Assembly: GCA_016714085.1 (NCBI GenBank)
Contig: JADJNW010000036.1
Span: forward strand, 1 to 5,456
Length of the DNA: 5,456 nucleotides
Source: Saprospiraceae bacterium
GTDB taxonomy: Bacteria > Bacteroidota > Bacteroidia > Chitinophagales > Saprospiraceae
Direction: 5' to 3'
Part shown: positions 1 to 4,666 of the stretch, in pieces
Position numbering within the stretch: the stretch's first letter is position 1
Layout: each line of letters begins with the position of its first letter
Translations under genes and position numbers: made by a program
Notes under the pieces: generated by a model
Told to the model about the DNA's origin: nothing
Database searches by the model: none
What the model saw: the letters and a program-made list of their open reading frames with translations, nothing else

Positions 1-183
1 ATCACCCAACGATACCCAATCTGAAAATGGTGTTTTAAACCACCCCTCGTAAATTTCTTGTTCGGTAGCAAAGGGCATCGGGCCGCCTTCTATTCGGATT
101 TCAATTTCTATAAAGAAATGGATTCGGATTTTAAAATGCCCCGGCAAGTCGAGTTTTCGCCAGATGATTGATGGATGGTTCAT
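1..183 (-). CDS. Hypothetical protein, 3' end outside window (partial)
   Basis: This open frame starts at an ATG at 183 and reads without a stop for 61 codons to the left edge, so its C-terminus lies outside the window. It begins MNHPSIIWRKLDLPG and runs on to a segment around EQEIYEGWFKTPFSDW; the visible part is rich in aromatic and charged residues and has no signal peptide or membrane helix. The start lies 13 nt after the stop of the 63-aa gene on the same strand, behind an A-rich stretch (AAAAATAATAAACAA) typical of Bacteroidota starts that lack a Shine-Dalgarno. It is therefore probably the distal gene of the leftward operon. I do not recognise the family and assign no function. Confidence 0.6.
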   Translation of the reverse strand, partial: MNHPSIIWRKLDLPGHFKIRIHFFIEIEIRIEGGPMPFATEQEIYEGWFKTPFSDWVSLGD

Positions 184-196
184 TTGTTTATTATTT

Positions 197-388
197 TTAA
201 AATGCTGTAATTTTAATATCGCCAGCACCCGCGCCTAATACTTGATTCGCCAAGCCTGTCAAAATAACTTCTTTATACCAAAAGTCGGGATAGCCGCCAA
301 AGGCTTTTTTTACCTTGTCGCAATTGGCGTTCCATTCCTCCTCGCTTTTTGATGATTTCATTAATTCAATAACTTGATCTTGCGTCAT
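197..388 (-). CDS. Small hypothetical protein, 63 aa
   Basis: An intact 63-aa frame with ATG start and TAA stop. The protein is soluble-looking: a charged N-terminal helix (MTQDQVIELMKSSKSEEEWN), then NCDKVKKAFGGYPDFWYKEV and a hydrophobic, glycine-rich tail. The composition and the conserved-looking GYPDFWY core resemble small unnamed proteins of Bacteroidota phages and prophages, but that is an impression and not a search result. It lies 43 nt downstream of the broken ~180-aa gene and 13 nt before the partial gene at the left edge, all on the minus strand, which fits one transcript. An A-rich leader precedes the start, with no clear Shine-Dalgarno. It is one of the few undamaged frames in the left half. 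Function unknown. Confidence 0.8.
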   Translation of the reverse strand: MTQDQVIELMKSSKSEEEWNANCDKVKKAFGGYPDFWYKEVILTGLANQVLGAGAGDIKITAF

Positions 389-431
389 TGTTTTTAGATT
401 TTTATTGTTGATTAAAATTCAAAATTCTTGC

Positions 432-976
432 TCACCCCCGTCCCCCATCGTCCTCAAAGTGCTGCACTTTCAATTCCAATAATTGCAATCTGGTAAGTGC
501 TACATTTAGCGCATCCCTCGTATTGTTTCCATTTTCTTCGATAAATCTGTTCTATTTCTTCTGAGACAGATTTTCGTTTTTTTCCGTTTCACTCCTGCGC
601 TCAAAATCTTCCTCAGCAGCTTTGAGGCGCGAATTTTCGATGGATTGGGATAAGTGGTTCATGGGTTGGCTATAAAGTTTATTGTTATAAAATTGCCGTG
701 TTTTATACTTTACGCCTGGCAAAACAGTTTTACTATCTTCAAAAGCGTCGTGAATACATTCGATAATACCCTACCATCTTCCGATGATTCGGAATAAAAG
801 CGCAAGCGTTTGCTAACAATTGCAAAACGCCAAGATATTTTGACGAAGATCAATATAGTCAGAAAATTGGTATATTTGCCTGGTAGCAAAATCCTGAATT
901 GGCTCTTCGAAATTCTCTTTCACCAGTTTGGCAAACTCTTTTGGTGTTCGCTGTTATCCCTTAAATCTTAGCTCAT
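432..976 (-). pseudogene. Frameshifted hypothetical protein, about 180 aa if repaired
   Basis: This stretch is not intergenic. Coherent segments in alternating minus frames line up as one protein: MS, an in-frame TAA (968-970), DLRDNSE; then RTPKEFAKLVKENFEEPIQD and onward in a frame open from 950 to 816; a short segment with FAIVSKRLRFYSESSED; then a 70-codon segment (764-555) containing HDAFEDSKTVLPGVKYKTRQ and a highly charged, coiled-coil-like part (SRLKAAEEDFERRSETEK); then an in-frame TAG (552-554) followed by 39 codons containing NTRDALNVALTRLQLLELKV and ending at TGA 432-434. A run of seven A's just before the TAG is a likely indel site, since one extra base gives KKRKSVSEEIEQIY. The ATG overlaps the previous stop as ATGA, which implies translational coupling. 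The internal ATG at 662 could wrongly be called as a start. Family not recognised. Confidence 0.55.
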
Positions 977-1238
977 ACTTGGACTACTTTATATTCTGTT
1001 AAATTAAATAATTGATTCCCTTTTCTACTCCACACACGGAGGTTAAAATTTTTAAATCGTGCTTTTGGCATCTTCTACAGCTTCAATCCAATCATTTGCG
1101 CGTACCTGAATAACGCCCACCGCCTGACAGTCTGGCAACCTTCATCAACCTTAAAATGTAACCGTTTGATTCGTCGCATCTATTCAAAACAGTTACGTAA
1201 TCTGGATTTAGCCGTATTTCGTCAAATTGCTTAGACAT
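973..1238 (-). pseudogene. Frameshifted hypothetical protein, about 88 aa if repaired
   Basis: The ATG at 1238 lies inside the end of the 78-aa gene (ATGTCTAA, 8-nt overlap). The first frame reads MSKQFDEIRLNPDYVTVLNR and continues to CDESNGY. The natural continuation then moves to a second frame (FKVDEGCQTV), a third (GVIQVRANDWIEAVEDAK) and a further shift (ARFKNFNLRVWSRKGNQLFN onward), ending at a TGA at 973-975 that overlaps the next gene's ATG. At least three indels are needed. Without repair, the first frame would end after 48 residues at the TGA reached through RLSGGGRYSGTRK. The rebuilt protein is small, soluble and mixed in charge, with no family I can name. The overlaps on both sides place it firmly in the leftward operon. 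Confidence 0.55.
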
Positions 1239-1467
1239 AAGCCACACCAGCAAAGAAACGCTTTGCCACGTTTACGGCATAGTAGGAATCGCCCTCTACT
1301 CCTGCAATTTTCGCCCACTCGTTTTCAGTTTTGCGGCGTTTTTCGTATGCGTTGGCGGCGAAGATATTGGCAAAGTTTTCAGTTGCTTCTAATTCTTGCA
1401 TTGAGATGCCGTAGTTTAATTCATCAATGTTGGCATATTTAAAAGTGGATGTTGTTACTGCTTCCAT
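1231..1467 (-). CDS. Small hypothetical protein, 78 aa, first gene of leftward operon
   Basis: I place the start at the ATG at 1467 (protein MEAVTTSTFKYANIDELNYG and onward). A longer frame to 1512 is possible, but its extra residues (MFYQLRITITIKNKI) lie almost on top of the promoter -7 box and look like untranslated leader. The 78-aa product is acidic in its first half, with a helix-forming core (ELEATENFANIFAANAYEKR), and ends in FFAGVAYV. There is no signal peptide or membrane helix. It is an undamaged frame, 40-odd nt downstream of a good Bacteroidota promoter, and its last 8 nt overlap the start of the next gene, so translation is probably coupled. Family not recognised; the context suggests a small accessory protein of a mobile element. 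Confidence 0.75.
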   Translation of the reverse strand: MEAVTTSTFKYANIDELNYGISMQELEATENFANIFAANAYEKRRKTENEWAKIAGVEGDSYYAVNVAKRFFAGVAYV

Positions 1468-1509
1468 GATCTTGTTTTTAATAGTGATTGTAATTCGTAA
1501 TTGATAAAA

Positions 1510-1540
1510 CAAAGATAATCGCTTTATATCAAAATGTCAA
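1510..1540 (-). promoter_or_regulatory. Bacteroidota-type promoter for the leftward operon
   Basis: Read on the minus strand, a TTGACA (1540-1535) is followed after about 20 nt by TATCTTTG (1517-1510). The latter matches the Bacteroidota housekeeping -7 consensus TAnnTTTG exactly, and the TTG supplies a -33 element at normal spacing. Transcription should begin near 1503-1505, leaving a leader of about 37 nt before the ATG at 1467. This is the best promoter in the window. Confidence 0.65.
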
Positions 1541-1566
1541 GCGTTTTAATATATTTTAACTTTTTC

Positions 1567-1600
1567 TTAACAAAAAGGCGAAGCTCTTTTGCCTCGCCCT
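1567..1600 (-). terminator. Rho-independent terminator after the DUF3850 gene
   Basis: On the minus strand, GGGCGAGGC and GCTTCGCC can pair across an AAAAGA loop (outer stem GGCGA/TCGCC, 5 bp, then one mismatch and two more pairs) and are followed directly by TTTTTGTT. It begins about 36 nt after the DUF3850 stop at 1637 and lies before the promoter at 1510-1540, so it separates two leftward transcripts. The stem is short but GC-rich in AT-rich surroundings. Confidence 0.6.
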
Positions 1601-1636
1601 ACGATGAATAAACCTCACTTAAAAATTAGCAACTAA

Positions 1637-1907
1637 TTAACTTAAAAATTTCCTTCCATAAGGCGCATCCTGAAAAGAAAGCATAGCCCAACCGTCAGTA
1701 AGTCCTTCAAATTCGCGTAATATATGAGTTATAAATACGTGAATTTCCCTCCCTGAATAAGTGTCGGTAGTCGGGTCGTATTCTCGTAACTCAAGTTTAT
1801 CACCGATCTCAAACCCGCGGTCATCAAATCGCAGTTCTGCTGTCTTTACTTCAGTTCCATACATCCTCAAAATGAGGATTTACGGTTTTTAGCTTATGTA
1901 TTTTCAT
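1637..1907 (-). pseudogene. DUF3850 protein (PUA/ASCH-like), one frameshift near the N-terminus
   Basis: The uninterrupted part is a 77-codon frame (1870-1637) containing KTAELRFDDRGFEIGD, then KLELREYDPTTDTYSGREI, then VFITHILREFEGLTDGWAML. This is the characteristic order of the DUF3850 family: K-T-x-E-x-R, then a G-D and x-L-x-L-R-E-Y-D motif, then G-R-x2, then the I-L and L-x2-G-W strands. The family's usual N-terminus (H-x-L-K-T, F-x2-V) is present just upstream in another frame from an ATG at 1907: MKIHKLKTVNPHFEDVWN, followed at once by a TGA. One extra base, or two missing bases, near 1853 would join them into an 89-90-aa protein of normal family length. DUF3850 is a small PUA-like domain common in phages and presumed to bind nucleic acid; its exact role is unknown. 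The gene lies alone between the divergent promoter region and a terminator. Confidence 0.75.
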
Positions 1908-1925
1908 TTTTTATTAATTTTTATG

Positions 1926-1933
1926 CAAAGTTA
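1926..1933 (-). promoter_or_regulatory. Candidate -7 promoter box for the DUF3850 gene
   Basis: On the minus strand this reads TAACTTTG, an exact match to TAnnTTTG, 18 nt before the ATG at 1907. I see no clear TTTG at -33, so the call rests on the -7 box and its position. It faces away from the plus-strand box at 1945-1952. Confidence 0.45.
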
Positions 1934-1944
1934 ATAAACTTTTG
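1926..1944. repeat. Palindrome between divergent starts, candidate operator
   Basis: The sequence CAAAGTT-AATA-AACTTTTG is an inverted repeat: AAAGTT (1927-1932) and AACTTT (1937-1942) are perfect arms around a 4-nt centre, and the outer C/G also pair if one T is bulged. It overlaps the minus-strand -7 box and abuts the plus-strand one. A second, outer pair, TGCAAA (1924-1929) and TTTGCA (1949-1954), encloses it. A repressor bound here could control both directions. This is inferred from geometry only; no regulator gene is seen in the window. Confidence 0.4.
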
Positions 1945-1952
1945 TATATTTG
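1945..1952 (+). promoter_or_regulatory. Candidate -7 promoter box for the rightward genes
   Basis: TATATTTG matches TAnnTTTG exactly and lies only 4 nt before the ATG at 1957, so a transcript from it would be leaderless or nearly so, or the true gene start lies further on. No convincing -33 element is present. Confidence 0.4.
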
Positions 1953-1956
1953 CACT

Positions 1957-2086
1957 ATGAAAGGTGAGAAAACAAGAAAAAGGCTGTCTATTTCGCTGTA
2001 TCGAAATTCGGGCGATGCTGAAAAAAGCAATTAATTTAGCAAAAGACAAGCTTGCTGTTGTTACAAATACAGAGCCTGAAAAGTAA
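1957..2086 (+). pseudogene. Frameshifted small hypothetical protein, about 42 aa if repaired
   Basis: From the ATG at 1957 the first frame gives MKGEKTRKRLSIS and stops early (TAA) after GDAEKSN. A second frame gives KKKAVYFAVSKFG, and a third gives KAINLAKDKLAVVTNTEPEK, ending at TAA 2084-2086. Stitched, roughly MKGEKT-KKAVYFAVSKFG-DAEKAINLAKDK and onward, the product is a small lysine-rich soluble protein. Two indels are required. It is the first rightward gene after the divergent promoter region. The last frame is the same as that of the 113-aa gene that follows, but two stops separate them. Existence as a gene is moderately likely; function unknown. Confidence 0.4.
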
Positions 2087-2146
2087 AAGACACGGATGCA
2101 GTGATGTATATATTTAGATTTCACAAAATCCGCAACACGGGAAAAA

Positions 2147-2488
2147 ATGCAGGAAAAGCAGGAAAATAGCCTTTTATCGGAAAACTTAACGATATTATTA
2201 GTCACGCTACTAACAATATTAGGTATTCTATTAACGCGCTTAGGTGTTCCTTTTATGCTTATATGGTTTGTTGCATTTCTTGCATGGTTTGTCCGCGTTT
2301 TTGAATTCATAGAGGAAAGGAACGCGCTTGAACAGCAGCCACCGTTTAATGAGTTGCAGGACGCGCAAAACTACAATAAGACACAAATTGAAGATGTACA
2401 AAAGGAAAAGAAAGCCATTGAAATCCCCGAAGATGGGATTGTAGATTGGGGAAAAGTTCAATATAAAAATAAACACAATGGATGTTAA
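2147..2488 (+). CDS. Small membrane protein with two helices and a cytoplasmic tail, 113 aa
   Basis: Two hydrophobic segments form a helical hairpin: about residues 14-33 (LTILLVTLLTILGILLTRLG) and 34-55 (VPFMLIWFVAFLAWFVRVFE). A charged, glutamine-rich C-terminal half follows, with KTQIEDVQKEKKAIEIPEDG and then DWGKVQYKNKHNGC. Few loop residues separate the helices, so the N-terminus and the long tail probably lie on the same, cytoplasmic side. The start is uncertain. The ATG at 2147 follows GGGAAAAA, but the same frame is open upstream to a TGA at 2102 and reads plausibly (DFTKSATREK), so a longer N-terminus lost to an indel is possible. The stop overlaps the next small gene by 11 nt. It heads a run of four genes with membrane segments. 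A holin-like size and topology is noted, but the long charged tail and lack of a lysin neighbour argue against naming it so. Confidence 0.7.
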   Translation: MQEKQENSLLSENLTILLVTLLTILGILLTRLGVPFMLIWFVAFLAWFVRVFEFIEERNALEQQPPFNELQDAQNYNKTQIEDVQKEKKAIEIPEDGIVDWGKVQYKNKHNGC

Positions 2489-2590
2489 AATCATATACAC
2501 AGGGAATATCATTTTGGCGATTGGCTTTTAATCGCTGGTTTAATTATGTTATTTCTTAAAGGATTGTATAGATGGTTTAAACACAAATAA
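2478..2590 (+). pseudogene. Frameshifted single-helix membrane peptide, about 38 aa
   Basis: The ATG at 2478 lies inside the end of the 113-aa gene (11-nt overlap). The first frame reads MDVKIIYTGNI. A shift of one base near 2512 gives FGDWLLIAGLIMLFLKGLYR and then WFKHK, ending at TAA 2588-2590. The repaired product has one hydrophobic helix (about residues 14-30) followed by a basic tail (K, R, K, H, K), so the C-terminus should lie in the cytoplasm. The next gene begins 8 nt later. It is too short for most gene callers, but the overlap, the spacing and the helix with a basic end make a real gene likely. Function unknown. Confidence 0.45.
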
Positions 2591-2598
2591 TAGTCGCC

Positions 2599-3393
2599 AT
2601 GAAAATAGAAAATAAATCTTTAGCCGGGGTTATATGGGGATTGCAAGCTGGACTTTTTGCAACCGGCATGATATTAGGGCTTGGTACAATAGCGGCCGCG
2701 TTCGTGCTTTCAAATGAATTAGCAAGCAAATTACCTATTCCTTCGATGTTTCAACACGCCGCATCTATCATTGTGACAGGACTTATTTGGCTTTCAATCG
2801 ACGGCACGATGGGCAAGAACTTCTATTTTGCTGCCTCTTACCTAAAGGCAAATAGAAGAAAAGATGCTAATTTACAGCATATAAAAACCTCAACAGTTCG
2901 TTTCATCCTTTTTTTTTCTATTGTACAAATATTAATAAGTACAACACTTTCCACAATTACAGCCTTTGTGCTACCTACGATTTTGATCGAATCGCCCGAC
3001 GATAGTCAATATGCCTCTACATTAAATGCTCACAATAATACTTACAATGCGACCATATCTTCGATTGACAAGGATATTTCAGAAGCAAAGCGAAGCGAAG
3101 GCAAGCGCATTGTAGATGCTAAAAAAGAAGGGCATCAAATTGTCTTACAAGCCATTTCATCCGGTTCAGTGCAAAACCAAAAATTGTATGAATCTGGGAA
3201 TAATTGGTTTTTTACCGAAAAGCGCAAGAAATATTCAAGTATGATCGCATACAGGGAGCGCATACAGAAGGCGAAGCAAGACAGCGCGGTATTAGTCCAA
3301 AAAGAACGAGGTGCGCTTACAACGCTTCAAAATGCGAAATTAAGCGCACTTTCACAAACGCCTGACAAATCGGGAACGCTTGCTGCGCTCTAA
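2599..3393 (+). CDS. N-terminal part (264 aa) of a ~524-aa membrane protein cut by one in-frame TAA
   Basis: Three hydrophobic segments are visible: about residues 10-38 (GVIWGLQAGLFATGMILGLG and onward), 53-71 (HAASIIVTGLIWLSIDG) and 98-129 (FILFFSIVQILISTTLSTIT and onward). The loop between helices 2 and 3 is strongly basic (KANRRKDANLQHIK), hence cytoplasmic, so residues 130-264 should face outward. That part is polar and helical, with charged stretches such as DKDISEAKRSEGKRIVDAKK and RERIQKAKQDSAVLVQKERG that suggest a coiled-coil stalk. The frame ends at TAA 3391-3393, but the same frame continues open through 3394-3465 into the next ORF, which begins with the missing fourth helix. I read the two as one gene. 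The G-x-I-W-x-S-I-D motif in helix 2 and the three-helix/coil/one-helix plan recall DUF4407 proteins of Bacteroidota, but this is a weak resemblance. Function unknown. Confidence 0.8.
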   Translation: MKIENKSLAGVIWGLQAGLFATGMILGLGTIAAAFVLSNELASKLPIPSMFQHAASIIVTGLIWLSIDGTMGKNFYFAASYLKANRRKDANLQHIKTSTVRFILFFSIVQILISTTLSTITAFVLPTILIESPDDSQYASTLNAHNNTYNATISSIDKDISEAKRSEGKRIVDAKKEGHQIVLQAISSGSVQNQKLYESGNNWFFTEKRKKYSSMIAYRERIQKAKQDSAVLVQKERGALTTLQNAKLSALSQTPDKSGTLAAL

Positions 3394-3465
3394 ATCATCG
3401 AGCATAAAATTACGACAAGTCAATATTTAAAAGCTACCGTTTCTGGAACGCTTGTTTATATTGAT

Positions 3466-4173
3466 GTGGTCGCTGGCATCCTGTTTACTATTCTGACATT
3501 ATTACTTGTATCTTTCAAGGTTAAGCCGTCGAACGTCACGGCGATGGAAGTTGTCTTTGCTGGAATATCAAATAAATCGGCGGCGTTTTGGTCACGGATT
3601 GGAAAAGCTTTGAATGTGGATGTAAATAATATTCACGAAATTGAATTTGAAGTGCAGCAAGAAGCGCAAAAGCCGCTTGACCCCGGTTCGTTTAATCAAA
3701 AAATATTAGTTCGCGGCGGAAGTACTGATGACATACAAATCGACATACTAAAAAGAGACATACAGAACCTGAAAGCACAGAACACAGAACTTTTAAAATC
3801 GCTGTCAAAATCTTCTGATGAAAACAACACAGGGATTGACAGAATTGCAAAAGGTGATGATACTGTGACCCACGCAGCAGAATCGATACAGAAAAAAGGA
3901 CACACAGAAAACGACACAGAAAAAATGTCTGCCAACCTATTGATCAACACAGGAAAAAAGGGACAGAATAAGCAGACAGAAGCACAGCAAATTGCAAAAT
4001 TTATAAAGCGATTTCGAGAGCGTTACAAACAAGGGATTGTAAATAAGAACACAGAAACGAGGGAAAGAAATGAGGCATTAGCCAAAAAGGATTGGCAATA
4101 TCTTGAGAAACGAGGCTATGTTATTAATAAAAATCCTGACGATAAAACAAAATTAATTATTACTAAGTCATAA
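3466..4173 (+). CDS. C-terminal part (235 aa) of the ~524-aa membrane protein
   Basis: The first possible start is a GTG at 3466, but it falls inside a transmembrane helix whose beginning (ATVSGTLVYID) is encoded upstream in the same open frame, back to the TAA at 3391. This is therefore better read as residues about 290-524 of the preceding gene than as an independent gene. In whole-protein numbering, the fourth helix is about 281-304 (ending GILFTILTLLLVSFKV). It is followed by a cytoplasmic region with a probable coiled coil at 377-405 (IQIDILKRDIQNLKAQNTEL), a polar linker, and a basic C-terminal module at 466-521 with IAKFIKRFRERYKQGIV, KKDWQYLEKRGYVI and DDKTKLIIT. The helices followed by a short hairpin look like a small winged-helix fold, which is only a shape impression. 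The next gene starts 5 nt after the stop. Confidence 0.75.
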   Translation: MVAGILFTILTLLLVSFKVKPSNVTAMEVVFAGISNKSAAFWSRIGKALNVDVNNIHEIEFEVQQEAQKPLDPGSFNQKILVRGGSTDDIQIDILKRDIQNLKAQNTELLKSLSKSSDENNTGIDRIAKGDDTVTHAAESIQKKGHTENDTEKMSANLLINTGKKGQNKQTEAQQIAKFIKRFRERYKQGIVNKNTETRERNEALAKKDWQYLEKRGYVINKNPDDKTKLIITKS

Positions 4174-4178
4174 ACCCA

Positions 4179-4489
4179 ATGAACAACATCCTTTACCTCT
4201 TAATAGCAGCCTGGATTGTATCAAGCATCGCAAAAGCTATCGATCAGTTTTTTAAGAGAAAGCGCGTTTTGACATTGCAAGAAATGGCGAACAACTTACT
4301 CTAAATAAATTCACAGACGGTACGCCTCGGTCAAAGGAGCGCATAGAGCAAGTTCTTAAAAATGGCGAGTGGCGAAGCGTATTAAAGCCGCAAGAAGAGT
4401 ACATTACTGGCTTAATGCAAAAAGGCGAGATCAAAAGCTCATTGCCAAACATTGCGAAGAAAAAGCGAACACGGGGCAAGTTGTGGTAA
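4179..4489 (+). pseudogene. Frameshifted membrane-anchored small protein, about 103 aa if repaired
   Basis: From the ATG at 4179 the first frame gives an N-terminal hydrophobic helix (NILYLLIAAWIVSSIAKAI, about residues 2-20) and then DQFFK, before running into a TAA at 4301. A single missing base near the TTTTTTAAGAG run restores a long second frame: EKARFDIARNGEQLTLNKFT, then SKERIEQVLKNGEWRSVLKP, then EEYITGLMQKGEIKSSLPNI and a very basic end (AKKKRTRGKLW), with TAA at 4487-4489. The product would be a one-helix anchor with a cytoplasmic, basic helical domain. It begins 5 nt after the large membrane protein, so it is in the same operon. A -1 slip at the T-run would hit a TAA at once, so programmed frameshifting there is unlikely. 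Family not recognised. Confidence 0.6.
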
Positions 4490-4666
4490 CTTTCTTCTTC
4501 TAATCTCATCAATTCTATTTCGCATTCACGAACCTTTATCGAATAAATACATCATTTCGTCGATTAAAACAGTACATTTGTCGAACTAATTTCGTTTTAA
4601 CGATAATTCAGGCGATATTTGTTTTATCAATTAGAAATTATTAAATCACTATTAAAAATTAAAAGC
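4490..4666 (+). promoter_or_regulatory. Intergenic region with candidate promoter for the downstream gene
   Basis: This AT-rich 177-bp gap holds an exact TAnnTTTG box, TACATTTG (4573-4580), and a near match, GATATTTG (4614-4621), 86 and 45 nt before the next ATG. The -33 elements are poor. The first box is flanked by imperfect inverted arms TCGATTAAAAC (4560-4570) and GTTTTAACGA (4594-4603). Near-direct repeats CATTTCGTCGA (4553-4563) and CATTTGTCGA (4575-4584) start 22 bp apart, about two helical turns. I see no strong terminator hairpin after the membrane-protein genes, although TTTCTTCTTCT follows the stop. Confidence 0.4.

Noticed and set aside
660..663. ATG at 662 on the minus strand as a separate gene start (MNHLSQSIEN)
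   Set aside because: The same frame is open and coherent for over 30 codons upstream, so it is an internal methionine of the broken ~180-aa gene.
1227..1442. Plus-strand frame of 71 codons
   Set aside because: It lies opposite the intact 78-aa minus-strand gene, which has a good promoter; its translation is rich in R, H, L and Q with no sensible domain.
1921..2310. Minus-strand frame of 129 codons
   Set aside because: It runs antisense to the rightward small gene and the 113-aa membrane gene and across the divergent promoters; its Ser/Phe/Ile-rich content is typical of an antisense frame.
2240..2512. Minus-strand frame of 90 codons with a hydrophobic N-terminus
   Set aside because: It mirrors the two-helix 113-aa gene; the hydrophobicity is what the antisense of membrane-helix codons produces.
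3696..3950. Minus-strand frame of 84 codons
   Set aside because: It is antisense to the cytoplasmic tail of the large membrane protein and rich in Ser, Phe and Cys, as expected of a shadow frame.
4239..4262. Programmed -1 frameshift at the TTTTTTA run
   Set aside because: The run resembles a slippery site, but a -1 slip there reads TAA immediately; a single missing base a little downstream explains the frame change better.
4252..4512. Minus-strand frame of 86 codons
   Set aside because: It is antisense to the repaired ~103-aa gene, whose plus-strand frame is more protein-like and correctly spaced in the operon.
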